A stretch of 20,573 nucleotides of DNA from Bacillota bacterium (GTDB taxonomy: Bacteria; Bacillota; Clostridia; Lachnospirales; Lachnospiraceae), in contig JAEZVF010000086.1 in the NCBI GenBank assembly GCA_023443225.1, positions 1 through 20,573 of the forward strand, written 5' to 3'. Below, in pieces: positions 13,510 to 20,573 of this stretch. The position numbers and the translations under genes are program-made. Numbering within the stretch: position 1 is the stretch's first letter; each line of letters begins with the position of its first letter. Under the pieces are notes generated by a model, which searched no databases, was not told the DNA's origin, and saw nothing but the letters and a program-made list of their open reading frames with translations.

Positions 13510-14607
13510 TTAAAATGCATTCTCTTTATCTCTTACGATTGTACCGCCGCCAACTACAATATCTCCATCATAGAAAACAACTGCTTGTCCCGGAGTAATT
13601 GCTCGTTGTGGTTCATCAAAGATACATTCTACTATATCGGAATCTATTTTACGTATCCTACACTTTGCACCTTTGTGACTGTACCTAATCTTTGCATCCA
13701 CGATCATTTCACCATCTAAATCTTCAATCGACATAAAATTCAGGTTATTAGCATACAGTTGATTGCTAAAAACGTCTTCTGAATTTCCAATCACAACTTC
13801 GTTGGTTTCCGGTCGTATTTCCTTTACAAATACAGGATGTCCCATGGAAAGGTTTAAGCCTTTTCTTTGTCCAACCGTATAATGTACAATTCCTTTATGT
13901 TTACCTAGAACTCTACCGTCCAAAGCAACAAAATTACCTTCCTTGGGTTCCTTGTTTGTGTATTCCTTAATAAATTTAGCATAATCATTATCCGGAATAA
14001 AACAGATTTCTTGACTGTCTGGCTTATTTGCTACCCGAAGATTAATATTCTGTGCTATTTCACGAATTTCATCCTTGGTGAATTCCCCAACCGGCATCAA
14101 GGTATGTGCTAACTGGTGCTGTGTTAAATTATATAAAGCATAAGTCTGGTCCTTAGCTGCGGTGGCGGATTTCATGAGAGTTAATCTGCCATTCTTAAGC
14201 CGGATTACCCTTGCATAATGTCCAGTTGCAATATAATCCGCTCCTATATCCAAGGAACGCTTCAGTAAGGATTCCCATTTTACATAACGGTTACAAGCGA
14301 TACAAGGATTGGGTGTCTGTCCTTTTAGATATTCTTTTGCAAAATAATCTATGACGGCACTTTTGAACTCGTTTTTAAAATTCATAACATAATAGGGAAT
14401 ATCCAGTGAATTTGCCACTCTTCTGGCATCATCCACGGCGCTTAAACCACAGCATCCACCACTTTCTTCCTGTGTGGCAGCGTCTTCATCCTGCCAGATC
14501 TGCATAGTGACTCCAATCACGTCATAACCTGCCTTTTGAAGTAAGTAAGCTGCTACGGAGGAGTCAACACCACCGGACATTCCAACTACTACTTTCTTTG
14601 TATTCAA
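13510..14607 (-). CDS. mnmA: tRNA-specific 2-thiouridylase
   Basis: MnmA makes 2-thiouridine at wobble position 34 of tRNA-Lys, -Glu and -Gln, using ATP and persulfide sulfur. The 365-residue protein has the PP-loop GMSGGVDSSV at 9-18, nucleophile Cys102 in TPNPCIACN and Cys202 in SQEICFIPDNDY, matching the catalytic pair of the Escherichia coli enzyme. A beta-rich C-terminal domain carries GQRKGLN. The start is TTG, with GGAGG seven nt upstream overlapping the scaffold-gene stop. It is the last gene of the operon, 11 nt after iscU. The context suggests that the desulfurase next door supplies its sulfur. Confidence 0.95.
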   Translation of the reverse strand: MNTKKVVVGMSGGVDSSVAAYLLQKAGYDVIGVTMQIWQDEDAATQEESGGCCGLSAVDDARRVANSLDIPYYVMNFKNEFKSAVIDYFAKEYLKGQTPNPCIACNRYVKWESLLKRSLDIGADYIATGHYARVIRLKNGRLTLMKSATAAKDQTYALYNLTQHQLAHTLMPVGEFTKDEIREIAQNINLRVANKPDSQEICFIPDNDYAKFIKEYTNKEPKEGNFVALDGRVLGKHKGIVHYTVGQRKGLNLSMGHPVFVKEIRPETNEVVIGNSEDVFSNQLYANNLNFMSIEDLDGEMIVDAKIRYSHKGAKCRIRKIDSDIVECIFDEPQRAITPGQAVVFYDGDIVVGGGTIVRDKENAF

Positions 14608-14618
14608 ATCCCTTCCTC

Positions 14619-15056
14619 CTAGTAGATCTCTTCTACTTCTTCTTCACCAACATCTGTCTTTGGCTTCTCTAAGCCCTCGATTTTTATGTTGTTCTTGGTT
14701 GCGTAATCCCATAACGCAGCATGAATTGCCTCCTCTGCTAATAGGGAGCAGTGAACTTTAACCGGTGGAAGGCCGTCTAAGGCTTCCATAACCGATTTGT
14801 TTGTAATAAGTAAAGCCTCCCTGATATTCTTACCTTTTACCAGTTCGGTAGCCATACTACTGGTTGCTACTGCAGCACCGCAACCAAAGGTTTTAAATTT
14901 AACATCATTAATAATGCCATTATTATCAATATCTAGGTAGATTCTCATGATATCACCGCATTTTGCATTTCCAACAGTACCTACTCCACTGGCATTCTCT
15001 ATTTCACCAACATTTCTCGGGTTTGAAAAATGATCCATTACCTTTTCACTGTACAT
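14619..15056 (-). CDS. iscU: Fe-S cluster assembly scaffold, NifU/IscU type
   Basis: This scaffold receives sulfur from the desulfurase and iron to build a transient [2Fe-2S] cluster. The three ligand cysteines are Cys33 (NAKCGD, with Asp35), Cys59 (FGCGAA) and Cys103 (VHCSLLAEEA). The 145 residues cover only the N-terminal scaffold domain of NifU, with a short acidic tail ending EEEVEEIY. No ferredoxin-like or NFU domain follows. The proline-rich site for HscA found in proteobacterial IscU (LPPVK) is present as GLPPVKVHC. AAAGGAGGAA lies six nt before the ATG. It follows iscS by 48 nt. Clostridial annotations often call it nifU. Confidence 0.93.
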   Translation of the reverse strand: MYSEKVMDHFSNPRNVGEIENASGVGTVGNAKCGDIMRIYLDIDNNGIINDVKFKTFGCGAAVATSSMATELVKGKNIREALLITNKSVMEALDGLPPVKVHCSLLAEEAIHAALWDYATKNNIKIEGLEKPKTDVGEEEVEEIY

Positions 15057-15104
15057 TTATAATTCCTCCTTTAAATTAAAGTCATCCGATTATCTTTACG
15101 TAAA

Positions 15105-16286
15105 TTATTTACCGTTCTTTATAAAATCTTCATATAACGGAGACATGGAACGTAACTTTTCAACAATTTCCTTCGTTTTATCTACTACATAATGAATCTC
15201 TTCTTCCGTTGTGTCTTCACTTAATGTCAAACGTAAAGAACCGTGTGCTATCTCATGAGGTAATCCAATTGCAAGTAAAACATGGGATGGATCCAAGGAG
15301 CCTGATGTACAGGCGGAACCACTGGATGCGCATATATTCTGCATATCTAGCATAATAAGTAACGATTCACCCTCAATGAATTGAAAACTAAAATTTGCAT
15401 TATTGGGGAGTCTTTTGTTTCTATCTCCGTTTAATCTTACATAGGGAATCTCTTTTAAGACTCTTTTAATTAATAGATCTCTCAATGCAACTTCTTTGTT
15501 TTTGCGTTCTTCCATTGTTGCTATGGCAATCTCCACTGCTTTACCAAGTCCAACGATACCTGGTACATTCTCCGTACCAGCTCTTCTGTGTCTTTCCTGT
15601 CCACCACCATGAATATAGGATTTTAATTTTAATCCCTTTCTTATATATAAGAATCCAATTCCTTTTGGACCATTTAATTTATGCCCACTTGCACTGAGCA
15701 TGTCTATTTTTAAATCGTTTACATCGATATCTACCTGTCCAAATGCTTGAACAGCATCCGTATGAAACAATATATTATTTTCTTTTGCTATCTCACCAAT
15801 TTCCTTAATTGGCTGTATGGTTCCAATTTCATTATTTGCATACATGATTGATATGAGTATCGTTGTCGGACGAATTGCTTTCTTTAATTGGTCTAGTTTT
15901 AATATACCATTCTCATCTACATCAATATAAGTAACCTCTACACCATGTTTTTCCAAATATTCACAGGTATGCAAAACTGCATGATGTTCAATCTTTGAAG
16001 TAATAATGTGATTACCTTTCATACCATATGCATCAACAGCAGCTTTGATTGCCCAGTTATCGGATTCAGTACCGCCTGCTGTAAAATAGATGTCTGAACT
16101 TTCTACTCGAAGTGCATTCGCTATAATATCTCTTGCTTCATCTACTGCTTTTTTATTTTGGGTTGCAAATTCATACACACTGGATGGATTACCGAATTTC
16201 TCAGTAAAATATGGGAGCATTGCTTCCACTACCTCCGGACGAGTTTTTGTTGTAGCGGCATTATCTAAATATATTTTCTTTTCCAT
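15105..16286 (-). CDS. iscS: Cysteine desulfurase (IscS/NifS type)
   Basis: This PLP enzyme takes sulfur from cysteine and hands it to the Fe-S scaffold and to MnmA. Counting from the ATG at 16286, its 393 residues include YLDNAATT near the start, the cofactor lysine Lys203 in SASGHKLNGPKG, and the catalytic loop Cys326 in SSGSACTSGS. The long mobile loop around that cysteine marks group I (IscS/NifS). An upstream ATG at 16295 directly abuts the GGAG and cannot use it; the chosen ATG has nine nt of spacing. It lies 29 nt after the Rrf2 regulator gene. Clostridial annotations often call it nifS. Confidence 0.94.
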   Translation of the reverse strand: MEKKIYLDNAATTKTRPEVVEAMLPYFTEKFGNPSSVYEFATQNKKAVDEARDIIANALRVESSDIYFTAGGTESDNWAIKAAVDAYGMKGNHIITSKIEHHAVLHTCEYLEKHGVEVTYIDVDENGILKLDQLKKAIRPTTILISIMYANNEIGTIQPIKEIGEIAKENNILFHTDAVQAFGQVDIDVNDLKIDMLSASGHKLNGPKGIGFLYIRKGLKLKSYIHGGGQERHRRAGTENVPGIVGLGKAVEIAIATMEERKNKEVALRDLLIKRVLKEIPYVRLNGDRNKRLPNNANFSFQFIEGESLLIMLDMQNICASSGSACTSGSLDPSHVLLAIGLPHEIAHGSLRLTLSEDTTEEEIHYVVDKTKEIVEKLRSMSPLYEDFIKNGK

Positions 16287-16315
16287 ATGTGTCATCTCCT
16301 ATAATAATATTTTCC

Positions 16316-16792
16316 TCATTGTCCACAGGAAGGCTTTCTATAGCTTAAATCTCCGTCTGATATACCAGATCGAACTTTCTTATTTTCATTGATTAGCTCA
16401 GAGAGCATCATCGTGTCAACTGTATTATTTATACTATCACTAATACGCATCCAAACATATTTTGTTACACATAAATCAGAACCAGAACAGCTTTCCCCAT
16501 TGCCTTCAATTTCAGCACAATCTACAATGTTTAAATCACCTTCCAGGGCTCTTAAAATATCACCAACAGAAATGTCTTCTGGCTTTTTTGCTAAGAGATA
16601 TCCGCCTTGAGCTCCTCGTATACTATTTACAATTCCGGCTTTTTTTAACTTAGCAATCAATTGTTCCAAGTAACTGATGGAAATATTTTGTCGTTCGGCT
16701 ATTGAGCTTAATGCAACCGCCTCCATTTCACCATTGATTGCCAAATCCAAGACTGCACGTAATCCATACCTGCCCTTTGTTGATAATTTCAT
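16316..16792 (-). CDS. iscR: Rrf2 family regulator, IscR type
   Basis: This is a probable Fe-S-sensing repressor of its own operon. The winged helix occupies residues ~1-70 (MKLSTKGRYGLRAVLDLA, SISYLEQLIAKLKKAGIV, RGAQGGYLLAKKP). The cluster-ligand cysteines are Cys92, Cys102 and Cys108; E. coli IscR uses Cys92, Cys98 and Cys104, so the first spacing is wider here. The protein is 158 residues long, and a fourth cysteine lies in the C-terminal tail PSCGQ. GAGAGGTGAT precedes the ATG. It is the first gene of the operon, behind a good promoter whose start-site region holds a palindrome and a direct repeat, which are likely autoregulatory sites. Confidence 0.9.
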   Translation of the reverse strand: MKLSTKGRYGLRAVLDLAINGEMEAVALSSIAERQNISISYLEQLIAKLKKAGIVNSIRGAQGGYLLAKKPEDISVGDILRALEGDLNIVDCAEIEGNGESCSGSDLCVTKYVWMRISDSINNTVDTMMLSELINENKKVRSGISDGDLSYRKPSCGQ

Positions 16793-16832
16793 TCCATCAC
16801 CTCTCTTACTGCTTAATTTACTAGCAAATCAA

Positions 16833-16864
16833 TTCCTACTAATTTATTTCCCACTAATTTAGTG
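16833..16864. promoter_or_regulatory. Palindrome and direct repeat, probable IscR/Rrf2 operator
   Basis: CACTAATTTAGTG (16852-16864) is a perfect 13-bp palindrome. TTCCTACTAATTT (16833-16845) and TTCCCACTAATTT (16848-16860) are near-identical direct repeats with a 15-bp period. They lie 17-48 bp downstream of the -10 box, in the leader of the Rrf2 gene. That suits repression, but binding is inferred. Confidence 0.55.
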
Positions 16865-16880
16865 CGATTTATGTACACTC

Positions 16881-16909
16881 ATAATATCACCGTGTATTTC
16901 TTTTGTCAA
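16881..16909 (-). promoter_or_regulatory. Sigma-A promoter of the iscR operon
   Basis: On the minus strand a perfect TTGACA (16909-16904) and TATTAT (16886-16881) are 17 bp apart. The leader to the ATG at 16792 is about 80 nt. The divergent gap 16910-17065 has only a weak promoter-like TTGGAA near 16984 for the flippase gene. Confidence 0.8.
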
Positions 16910-17065
16910 TATACTTTTTAATAATTTCTACAATAGATTTTTTACAATGAAATAACTTAGGAATTCTATGCAACCTTTCTAATTTTGGAATTGTTTCGTT
17001 TCATCGGAATATATATTAATAAGTTCTCTAAAAGAGTATACCCAATCATTGCAGGAGTGAACTAT

Positions 17066-18598
17066 ATGAGTAAAAACAATCTGATTAAAGGAACTGCTGT
17101 CTTAACCATTGCCGGTTTATTAACACGTTTTATTGGCTTTTTTTATCGTATCTATCTGTCCAACGCTATGGGTGCAGAAAAAATGGGAATCTATCAACTG
17201 GTTTTCCCCATATATAGCATCTGTTTTACTATATATGCTTCCGGTATACAGACCTCCTTATCCAGACTAGTTGCAAGCGAATTAGGTAAGAAAAACTACA
17301 AGAACATCCCAAAACTGTTGCGCATTGCACTAACCCTCTCCGTTAGTATCGCTCTTTTCTTATCCATCCTATTATATCGTTACTCTAATGTAATTGCTGC
17401 AAAAATACTAACGGAACCAGATTGTGCTTCTTCCCTTCGGATTCTGGCTTATGTCTTTCCTTTTTGTGGTATGACCTCGTGTATTAATGGTTATTATTAT
17501 GGACTAAAAAAAGCCGGTGTTCCAGCTTCCACACAGTTATTAGAACAAATTGTACGGGTAGTTTCTGTCTATTTTATTGCTGCTTACTTTGGAAATGGTG
17601 ATCTTAGTGTTAGCTGTGAATTGGCAGTACTAGGTATTGTAATTGGAGAGATTGCTTCAAACCTTTATAATATCACTTCGCTTTATTGTTCCTCTTCCCC
17701 GAAAGAACTTGCTCATCTTGCCAAAATAGATACAATTCCAGCACAAAGAAAAAGAGTCATTACTGGTAACCTGATGCGGATGAGTGTTCCATTAACTGCC
17801 AACCGTCTACTAATCAGCATTTTACATAGTGTAGAAGCAATACTGATTCCGAATATGCTAAAGCGTTACGGTCTTAGTAGTTCCGAAGCATTAAGCATAT
17901 ATGGAGTATTAACGGGAATGTCTATTCCTTTTATCATGTTTCCTTCTGCTATTACAAACTCCTTATCTGTCCTGCTGTTACCAACAATTTCTGAAGCGCA
18001 AGCTTTGGGAAGGCATGATCAAATTCGAAAAACAACAGCTCTAGCCATCAAATACAGTTTATTAATTGGTATCTTGAGTGCAGGTATCTTCTTAGGGTTT
18101 GGACAGGAACTTGGTAATGTCATTTTTCATAATGAGCTTGCAGGGAATCTACTTGTAATACTTGCATGGCTCTGCCCCTTCCTTTACCTCACTACAACTT
18201 TGAGCAGCGTTATTAACGGACTGGGTCTTGCGCATCTGACCTTCACCAATTCCGTTATTGGGTTATCAACTGAAATCGTATTGATTCTTTACCTGGTTCC
18301 GAAAAACGGTATTAATGGATATTTAACTACCTTGCTGATTGGTCAACTAGTAATAGCATCCCTTGATGGCTTTGCTGTAATAAAACACATTCAGCCACCC
18401 TTTCAGGCAGAGAATATGATTTTAAAACCAGGCATTATCGTTACATTATGTAGTTATATTCTCTTTCGCATTTATGAATACATCACCCCGGACACCGGCA
18501 GACTTGCTCTTCTGCTATTCTTTTGTAGTGCCTTATGTGTTTTGTACATCGTATTTTTGATGATAACAAAAGCTGTTTCCCCAAAAGATTTTAGGTAA
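17066..18598 (+). CDS. SpoVB-like polysaccharide / lipid-linked precursor flippase
   Basis: This multidrug/oligosaccharidyl-lipid/polysaccharide (MOP) superfamily protein resembles SpoVB and MurJ-like flippases, which move lipid-linked sugars across the membrane for peptidoglycan or spore cortex. The 510 residues form roughly 14 hydrophobic segments. The N-terminal KGTAVLTIAGLLTRFIGFFY, YRIYLSNAMGAEKMGIYQLV and later GYYYGLKKAGVPA are typical. I start it at 17066, where AGGAG lies eight nt upstream; the open frame before that has no ribosome binding site. It is divergent from iscR and overlaps the convergent GGDEF gene by 8 bp. A sporulation role is likely but not proved; other family members export capsule or teichoic-type polymers. 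Confidence 0.85.
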   Translation: MSKNNLIKGTAVLTIAGLLTRFIGFFYRIYLSNAMGAEKMGIYQLVFPIYSICFTIYASGIQTSLSRLVASELGKKNYKNIPKLLRIALTLSVSIALFLSILLYRYSNVIAAKILTEPDCASSLRILAYVFPFCGMTSCINGYYYGLKKAGVPASTQLLEQIVRVVSVYFIAAYFGNGDLSVSCELAVLGIVIGEIASNLYNITSLYCSSSPKELAHLAKIDTIPAQRKRVITGNLMRMSVPLTANRLLISILHSVEAILIPNMLKRYGLSSSEALSIYGVLTGMSIPFIMFPSAITNSLSVLLLPTISEAQALGRHDQIRKTTALAIKYSLLIGILSAGIFLGFGQELGNVIFHNELAGNLLVILAWLCPFLYLTTTLSSVINGLGLAHLTFTNSVIGLSTEIVLILYLVPKNGINGYLTTLLIGQLVIASLDGFAVIKHIQPPFQAENMILKPGIIVTLCSYILFRIYEYITPDTGRLALLLFFCSALCVLYIVFLMITKAVSPKDFR

Positions 18599-20063
18599 AC
18601 AGCTTATATCCATTCTTTCCGTGTTCTTTTACATCATAGAGTGCCTTATCTGCACAATTTAATAATTGGTTAAAGTTTTTGCCATCCTTAGGAAACATCG
18701 ATATGCCTATACTTCCAGAAACAGAGATTTCATATTCGTCATCACAATAAACCGTCCGCAAAGCATGTTGTAACAATTTTGCTTTCATAATAATTGTATC
18801 AATATTATTAATATCACCAACAAAAACAGCAAATTCATCTCCACCAATCCGCCCAATGATTTCACCGCTAGTAAAAATCATTTTCACCTGACTGATTACA
18901 AAAGATAAAATTCTATCGCCTTGCAAATGACCATACTTATCATTAATTTTTTTAAAATCATCAATATCTATTATCATAAAGACATGTTGGCTATCATTAT
19001 GCTTTACAATAAAATGATCAATCATATCTTTTGTAGTTATCTTATTATATACTCCAGTTAAAGGATCCCTCTTAGCCTTAAACTCTAAAGTCTCCAATTC
19101 CTTCTTGTGCAAGTCGATATTGACCATCTTTCCAATTACCCGAACCGGATTCTTATTATCATCATAGATGGTTTTACCCTTGATATGACACCAGATATAC
19201 TTGTTCTTAATAGTACAGAAGCGTAATTCACATTCAATCATTTCCTTGCCGCTTCTTAAAGCACGGCAGTACTCTGAAAATATACCAAGATCATCCGGAT
19301 GAATCATCTCTTCATTTTTGTCTTGATCGGTGGTAAAATTACTGATAATGGGCTCCCTCCCATACAAATCCGTATATTTATCCACATATTCCATGACATC
19401 TTCCTTGATCTCGTATTCAAATAAAATGTCATTTGATATTTCCGCTGCCACACGGTAACGTTCCTCTTCTAATAATAGCCTTTCGTGCATTTTTCTGGAT
19501 TCCGTAATATCTACCAACACTGCAGATATGGTGTCCTTGCCATCCTCATTTATAATAAAATTCCCTTTAAATAATATCCAGACGGTTCTCCCATCTTTTG
19601 TTAACATTCTAACTTCTCTTTGAATGTAATCACCATGCTCTAGTCCATCTCGTAATATCACAAATTTGGAGTAGTCTTTGGCAAGCACAAAAGAACCTAC
19701 AGAATTCATATATTTCTCCTTGACTTCCTCCATATTGTAACCGATGATGTCATAAAAACCGTTACTTGCATACAAAATTTCATAATCATTATCTAAACTA
19801 AAAATAACGTAACCAGAATAAAGACTATTAGGAAAAAATAAATTTGCAACAGATGCATTCTGTTTGTTCTTATATGCAATGATATTAGTTGTCACTGATA
19901 GAACATGATATATCCCAATTGTATAAAGAACTAGGTTCAGTATTATAACAATGTCATTGGAAAGCCTGATTTCATCCTTTGAAAGAGAGAAAAAAACAAA
20001 AACACCCAAGATGAGTGACAATGCCCCTAAGATACATTTCCTTTGTAAAGAATCATTTTTCAA
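18591..20063 (-). CDS. Membrane PAS-PAS-GGDEF protein, predicted diguanylate cyclase
   Basis: It is predicted to make cyclic di-GMP from two GTP. Counting from the TTG at 20063 (490 residues), two membrane helices lie near 10-26 and 36-58, PAS domains follow at ~75-195 and ~200-325, and the GGDEF domain at ~330-490. The active-site RIGGDEFAVF is intact (GGDEF at ~407-411). The product-binding inhibitory RxxD site, normally five residues before GGDEF, reads TSGE here. No EAL or HD-GYP domain follows. AAGGTGA lies seven nt before TTG at 20063; an upstream in-frame GTG at 20090 has no ribosome binding site and touches the terminator T-run. A class I c-di-GMP riboswitch precedes it, so expression probably responds to its own product. 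Confidence 0.88.
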   Translation of the reverse strand: MKNDSLQRKCILGALSLILGVFVFFSLSKDEIRLSNDIVIILNLVLYTIGIYHVLSVTTNIIAYKNKQNASVANLFFPNSLYSGYVIFSLDNDYEILYASNGFYDIIGYNMEEVKEKYMNSVGSFVLAKDYSKFVILRDGLEHGDYIQREVRMLTKDGRTVWILFKGNFIINEDGKDTISAVLVDITESRKMHERLLLEEERYRVAAEISNDILFEYEIKEDVMEYVDKYTDLYGREPIISNFTTDQDKNEEMIHPDDLGIFSEYCRALRSGKEMIECELRFCTIKNKYIWCHIKGKTIYDDNKNPVRVIGKMVNIDLHKKELETLEFKAKRDPLTGVYNKITTKDMIDHFIVKHNDSQHVFMIIDIDDFKKINDKYGHLQGDRILSFVISQVKMIFTSGEIIGRIGGDEFAVFVGDINNIDTIIMKAKLLQHALRTVYCDDEYEISVSGSIGISMFPKDGKNFNQLLNCADKALYDVKEHGKNGYKLFT

Positions 20064-20091
20064 CAAGAATTCACCTTCTTTAAATTGCACT

Positions 20092-20121
20092 AAAAAAGCC
20101 CTGCGTTTTACACAGAGCTTT
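20092..20121 (-). terminator. Leader terminator between the c-di-GMP aptamer and the GGDEF gene
   Basis: On the minus strand AAAGCTCTG (20121-20113) pairs with CAGGGCTTT (20103-20095) over nine positions, one G-U, with a 9-nt loop. The T-run extends to 20092. It lies ~24 nt downstream of the aptamer and ~29 nt before the TTG start, so it fits as a riboswitch expression platform. Confidence 0.75.
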
Positions 20122-20144
20122 GATTACATGTAATAATACAATAA

Positions 20145-20225
20145 CTGCAACCAGGCTGTCATTCCCGAAATCAGGTTTAGACCCTAAGCTTTGCGTCCTT
20201 ATCTTTCGATAAGTTTGCCCTTGAA
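20145..20225 (-). ncRNA. Cyclic di-GMP class I (GEMM) riboswitch aptamer
   Basis: Read on the minus strand, the class I c-di-GMP aptamer pattern is present in order. GGGCAAAC (20220-20213) is followed by a short stem closing on a CGAAAG tetraloop (TTATCGAAAGATAA, 20212-20199). GGACGCAAAGC follows (20198-20188), then GGGTCTAAACC, a second arm with TGACAGCC, and a closing CTGGTTGC near 20147. The conserved GGCAAAC, GAAA loop and GACGCAAAGC match the known Vibrio cholerae Vc2 aptamer closely. It lies just downstream of a good promoter and upstream of a terminator and a GGDEF gene. Confidence 0.88.
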
Positions 20226-20236
20226 AACATGGGTTT

Positions 20237-20265
20237 ATTGTACTATATCCTTGTCCTGTTTGCAA
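20237..20265 (-). promoter_or_regulatory. Sigma-A promoter of the riboswitch-GGDEF transcript
   Basis: On the minus strand TTGCAA (20265-20260) and TACAAT (20242-20237) are 17 bp apart. Transcription would start near 20230, a few nt before the aptamer. Confidence 0.65.
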
Positions 20266-20274
20266 TACCTTTTT

Positions 20275-20303
20275 CCTATATTTTGCCATTTTATGGCTAG
20301 CAA
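20275..20303 (-). promoter_or_regulatory. Possible second promoter with an internal dyad
   Basis: On the minus strand TTGCTA (20303-20298) and TATAGG (20280-20275) are 17 bp apart. The spacer contains the dyad GCCAT-AAA-ATGGC (20297-20285), placed like an operator. It is weaker than the promoter at 20237-20265 and may be chance. Confidence 0.35.
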
Positions 20304-20379
20304 TCCCATATTGGTTACTCTTCGTACTTATTTTTAAAAATTATAATTACACTGAATTGGTATATTTTACAAGTTCCAT

Positions 20380-20407
20380 TTGTGCCTAAAATATGGTAAA
20401 GTATACT
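20380..20407 (+). promoter_or_regulatory. Possible promoter of a short + strand transcript
   Basis: TTGTGC (20380-20385) and TATACT (20402-20407) are 16 bp apart. A transcript would start near 20414 and meet a strong terminator ~80 nt later, with no reading frame of note between them. Confidence 0.35.
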
Positions 20408-20451
20408 TGTTACATATTAACCCAGATTTTCAAATACAATACACAGAAGGG

Positions 20452-20498
20452 GCTGTCGCTTTAACGATTGAAAAATCGTGAAGCGGCAGCTTCTTTTT
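20452..20498 (+). terminator. Strong intrinsic terminator on the + strand
   Basis: GCTGTCGCTT (20452-20461) pairs with AAGCGGCAGC (20481-20490), one G-U. The inner ACGATT (20464-20469) pairs with AATCGT (20474-20479) around a GAAA tetraloop. TTCTTTTT follows (20491-20498). No + strand gene lies upstream in this window after 18598, so it ends either a small RNA or the leader of a gene beyond the right edge. The 75 bases after it show no feature. Confidence 0.7.
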
Positions 20499-20573
20499 GG
20501 TCTAAAAATGTAATCTCTCTATCTGTAGCAGCCCAATTTAAACGGTATTTGTTAAAAATAACGTACCTTAAGA

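Noticed and set aside
16985..17065. 27-codon N-terminal extension of the SpoVB-like protein
   Set aside because: No ribosome binding site precedes it; the ATG at 17066 has AGGAG at ideal spacing and gives the family start.
20080..20289. 69-codon minus-strand frame over the riboswitch
   Set aside because: It coincides with the aptamer and terminator, whose conserved bases are explained by RNA structure.
1..20573. CRISPR array, tRNA, rRNA, insertion sequence or prophage
   Set aside because: I saw no regularly spaced repeats, cloverleaf sequences, transposase motifs or phage proteins on either strand.

Overview
The window looks like a chromosomal segment of a low-GC, spore-forming Firmicute, most likely a Lachnospiraceae / Clostridium cluster XIVa member. 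I infer this from the AT-rich sequence, strong AGGAGG-type ribosome binding sites, a SpoVB-family flippase, a bacterial-type RqcH, a SatD/DUF3307 pair, and the order Rrf2 regulator - cysteine desulfurase - IscU-like scaffold - MnmA. I see no insertion sequence, phage gene, CRISPR array, rRNA or tRNA.

Layout. 1-296: leader with a tandem 29-bp repeat and a good sigma-A promoter for satD. 297-1793 (+): satD and a DUF3307 (SatE-like) membrane gene split by a frameshift at a run of seven A. 1782-3126 (-): two tandem type I signal peptidases. 3266-4758 (-): rpoZ, remA and yicC in one operon, with gmk missing from its usual place. 4906-5613 (-): a secreted SGNH hydrolase. 5847-8432 (+): rqcH and a PHP-type histidinol-phosphatase. 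8531-10421 (-): a CPBP membrane protease overlapping an XRE-TPR regulator, whose ribosome binding site lies inside a terminator-like hairpin. 10712-11167 (-): a gene I do not recognise. 11422-13220 (-): a cation:proton antiporter and a nitroreductase. 13510-16792 (-): the iscR-iscS-iscU-mnmA operon with a palindrome-rich leader. 17066-18598 (+): the SpoVB-like flippase. 18591-20063 (-): a PAS-GGDEF diguanylate cyclase. Its leader carries a class I cyclic-di-GMP (GEMM) riboswitch followed by an intrinsic terminator. 20380-20500 (+): a possible short transcript ending in a strong terminator.

How the genes work together. The iscR operon forms a sulfur-mobilisation unit: the Fe-S-sensing repressor, the desulfurase, the scaffold and the tRNA thiolase that uses the sulfur. 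yicC-remA-rpoZ combines RNA processing, biofilm regulation and RNA polymerase assembly. The XRE regulator and CPBP protease look translationally coupled. The best regulatory circuit is at the right end. A predicted c-di-GMP-making enzyme without the usual inhibitory RxxD site sits behind a c-di-GMP-sensing riboswitch, so feedback on synthesis may act at the RNA level.

All calls come from reading the sequence. No database search or folding program was run.
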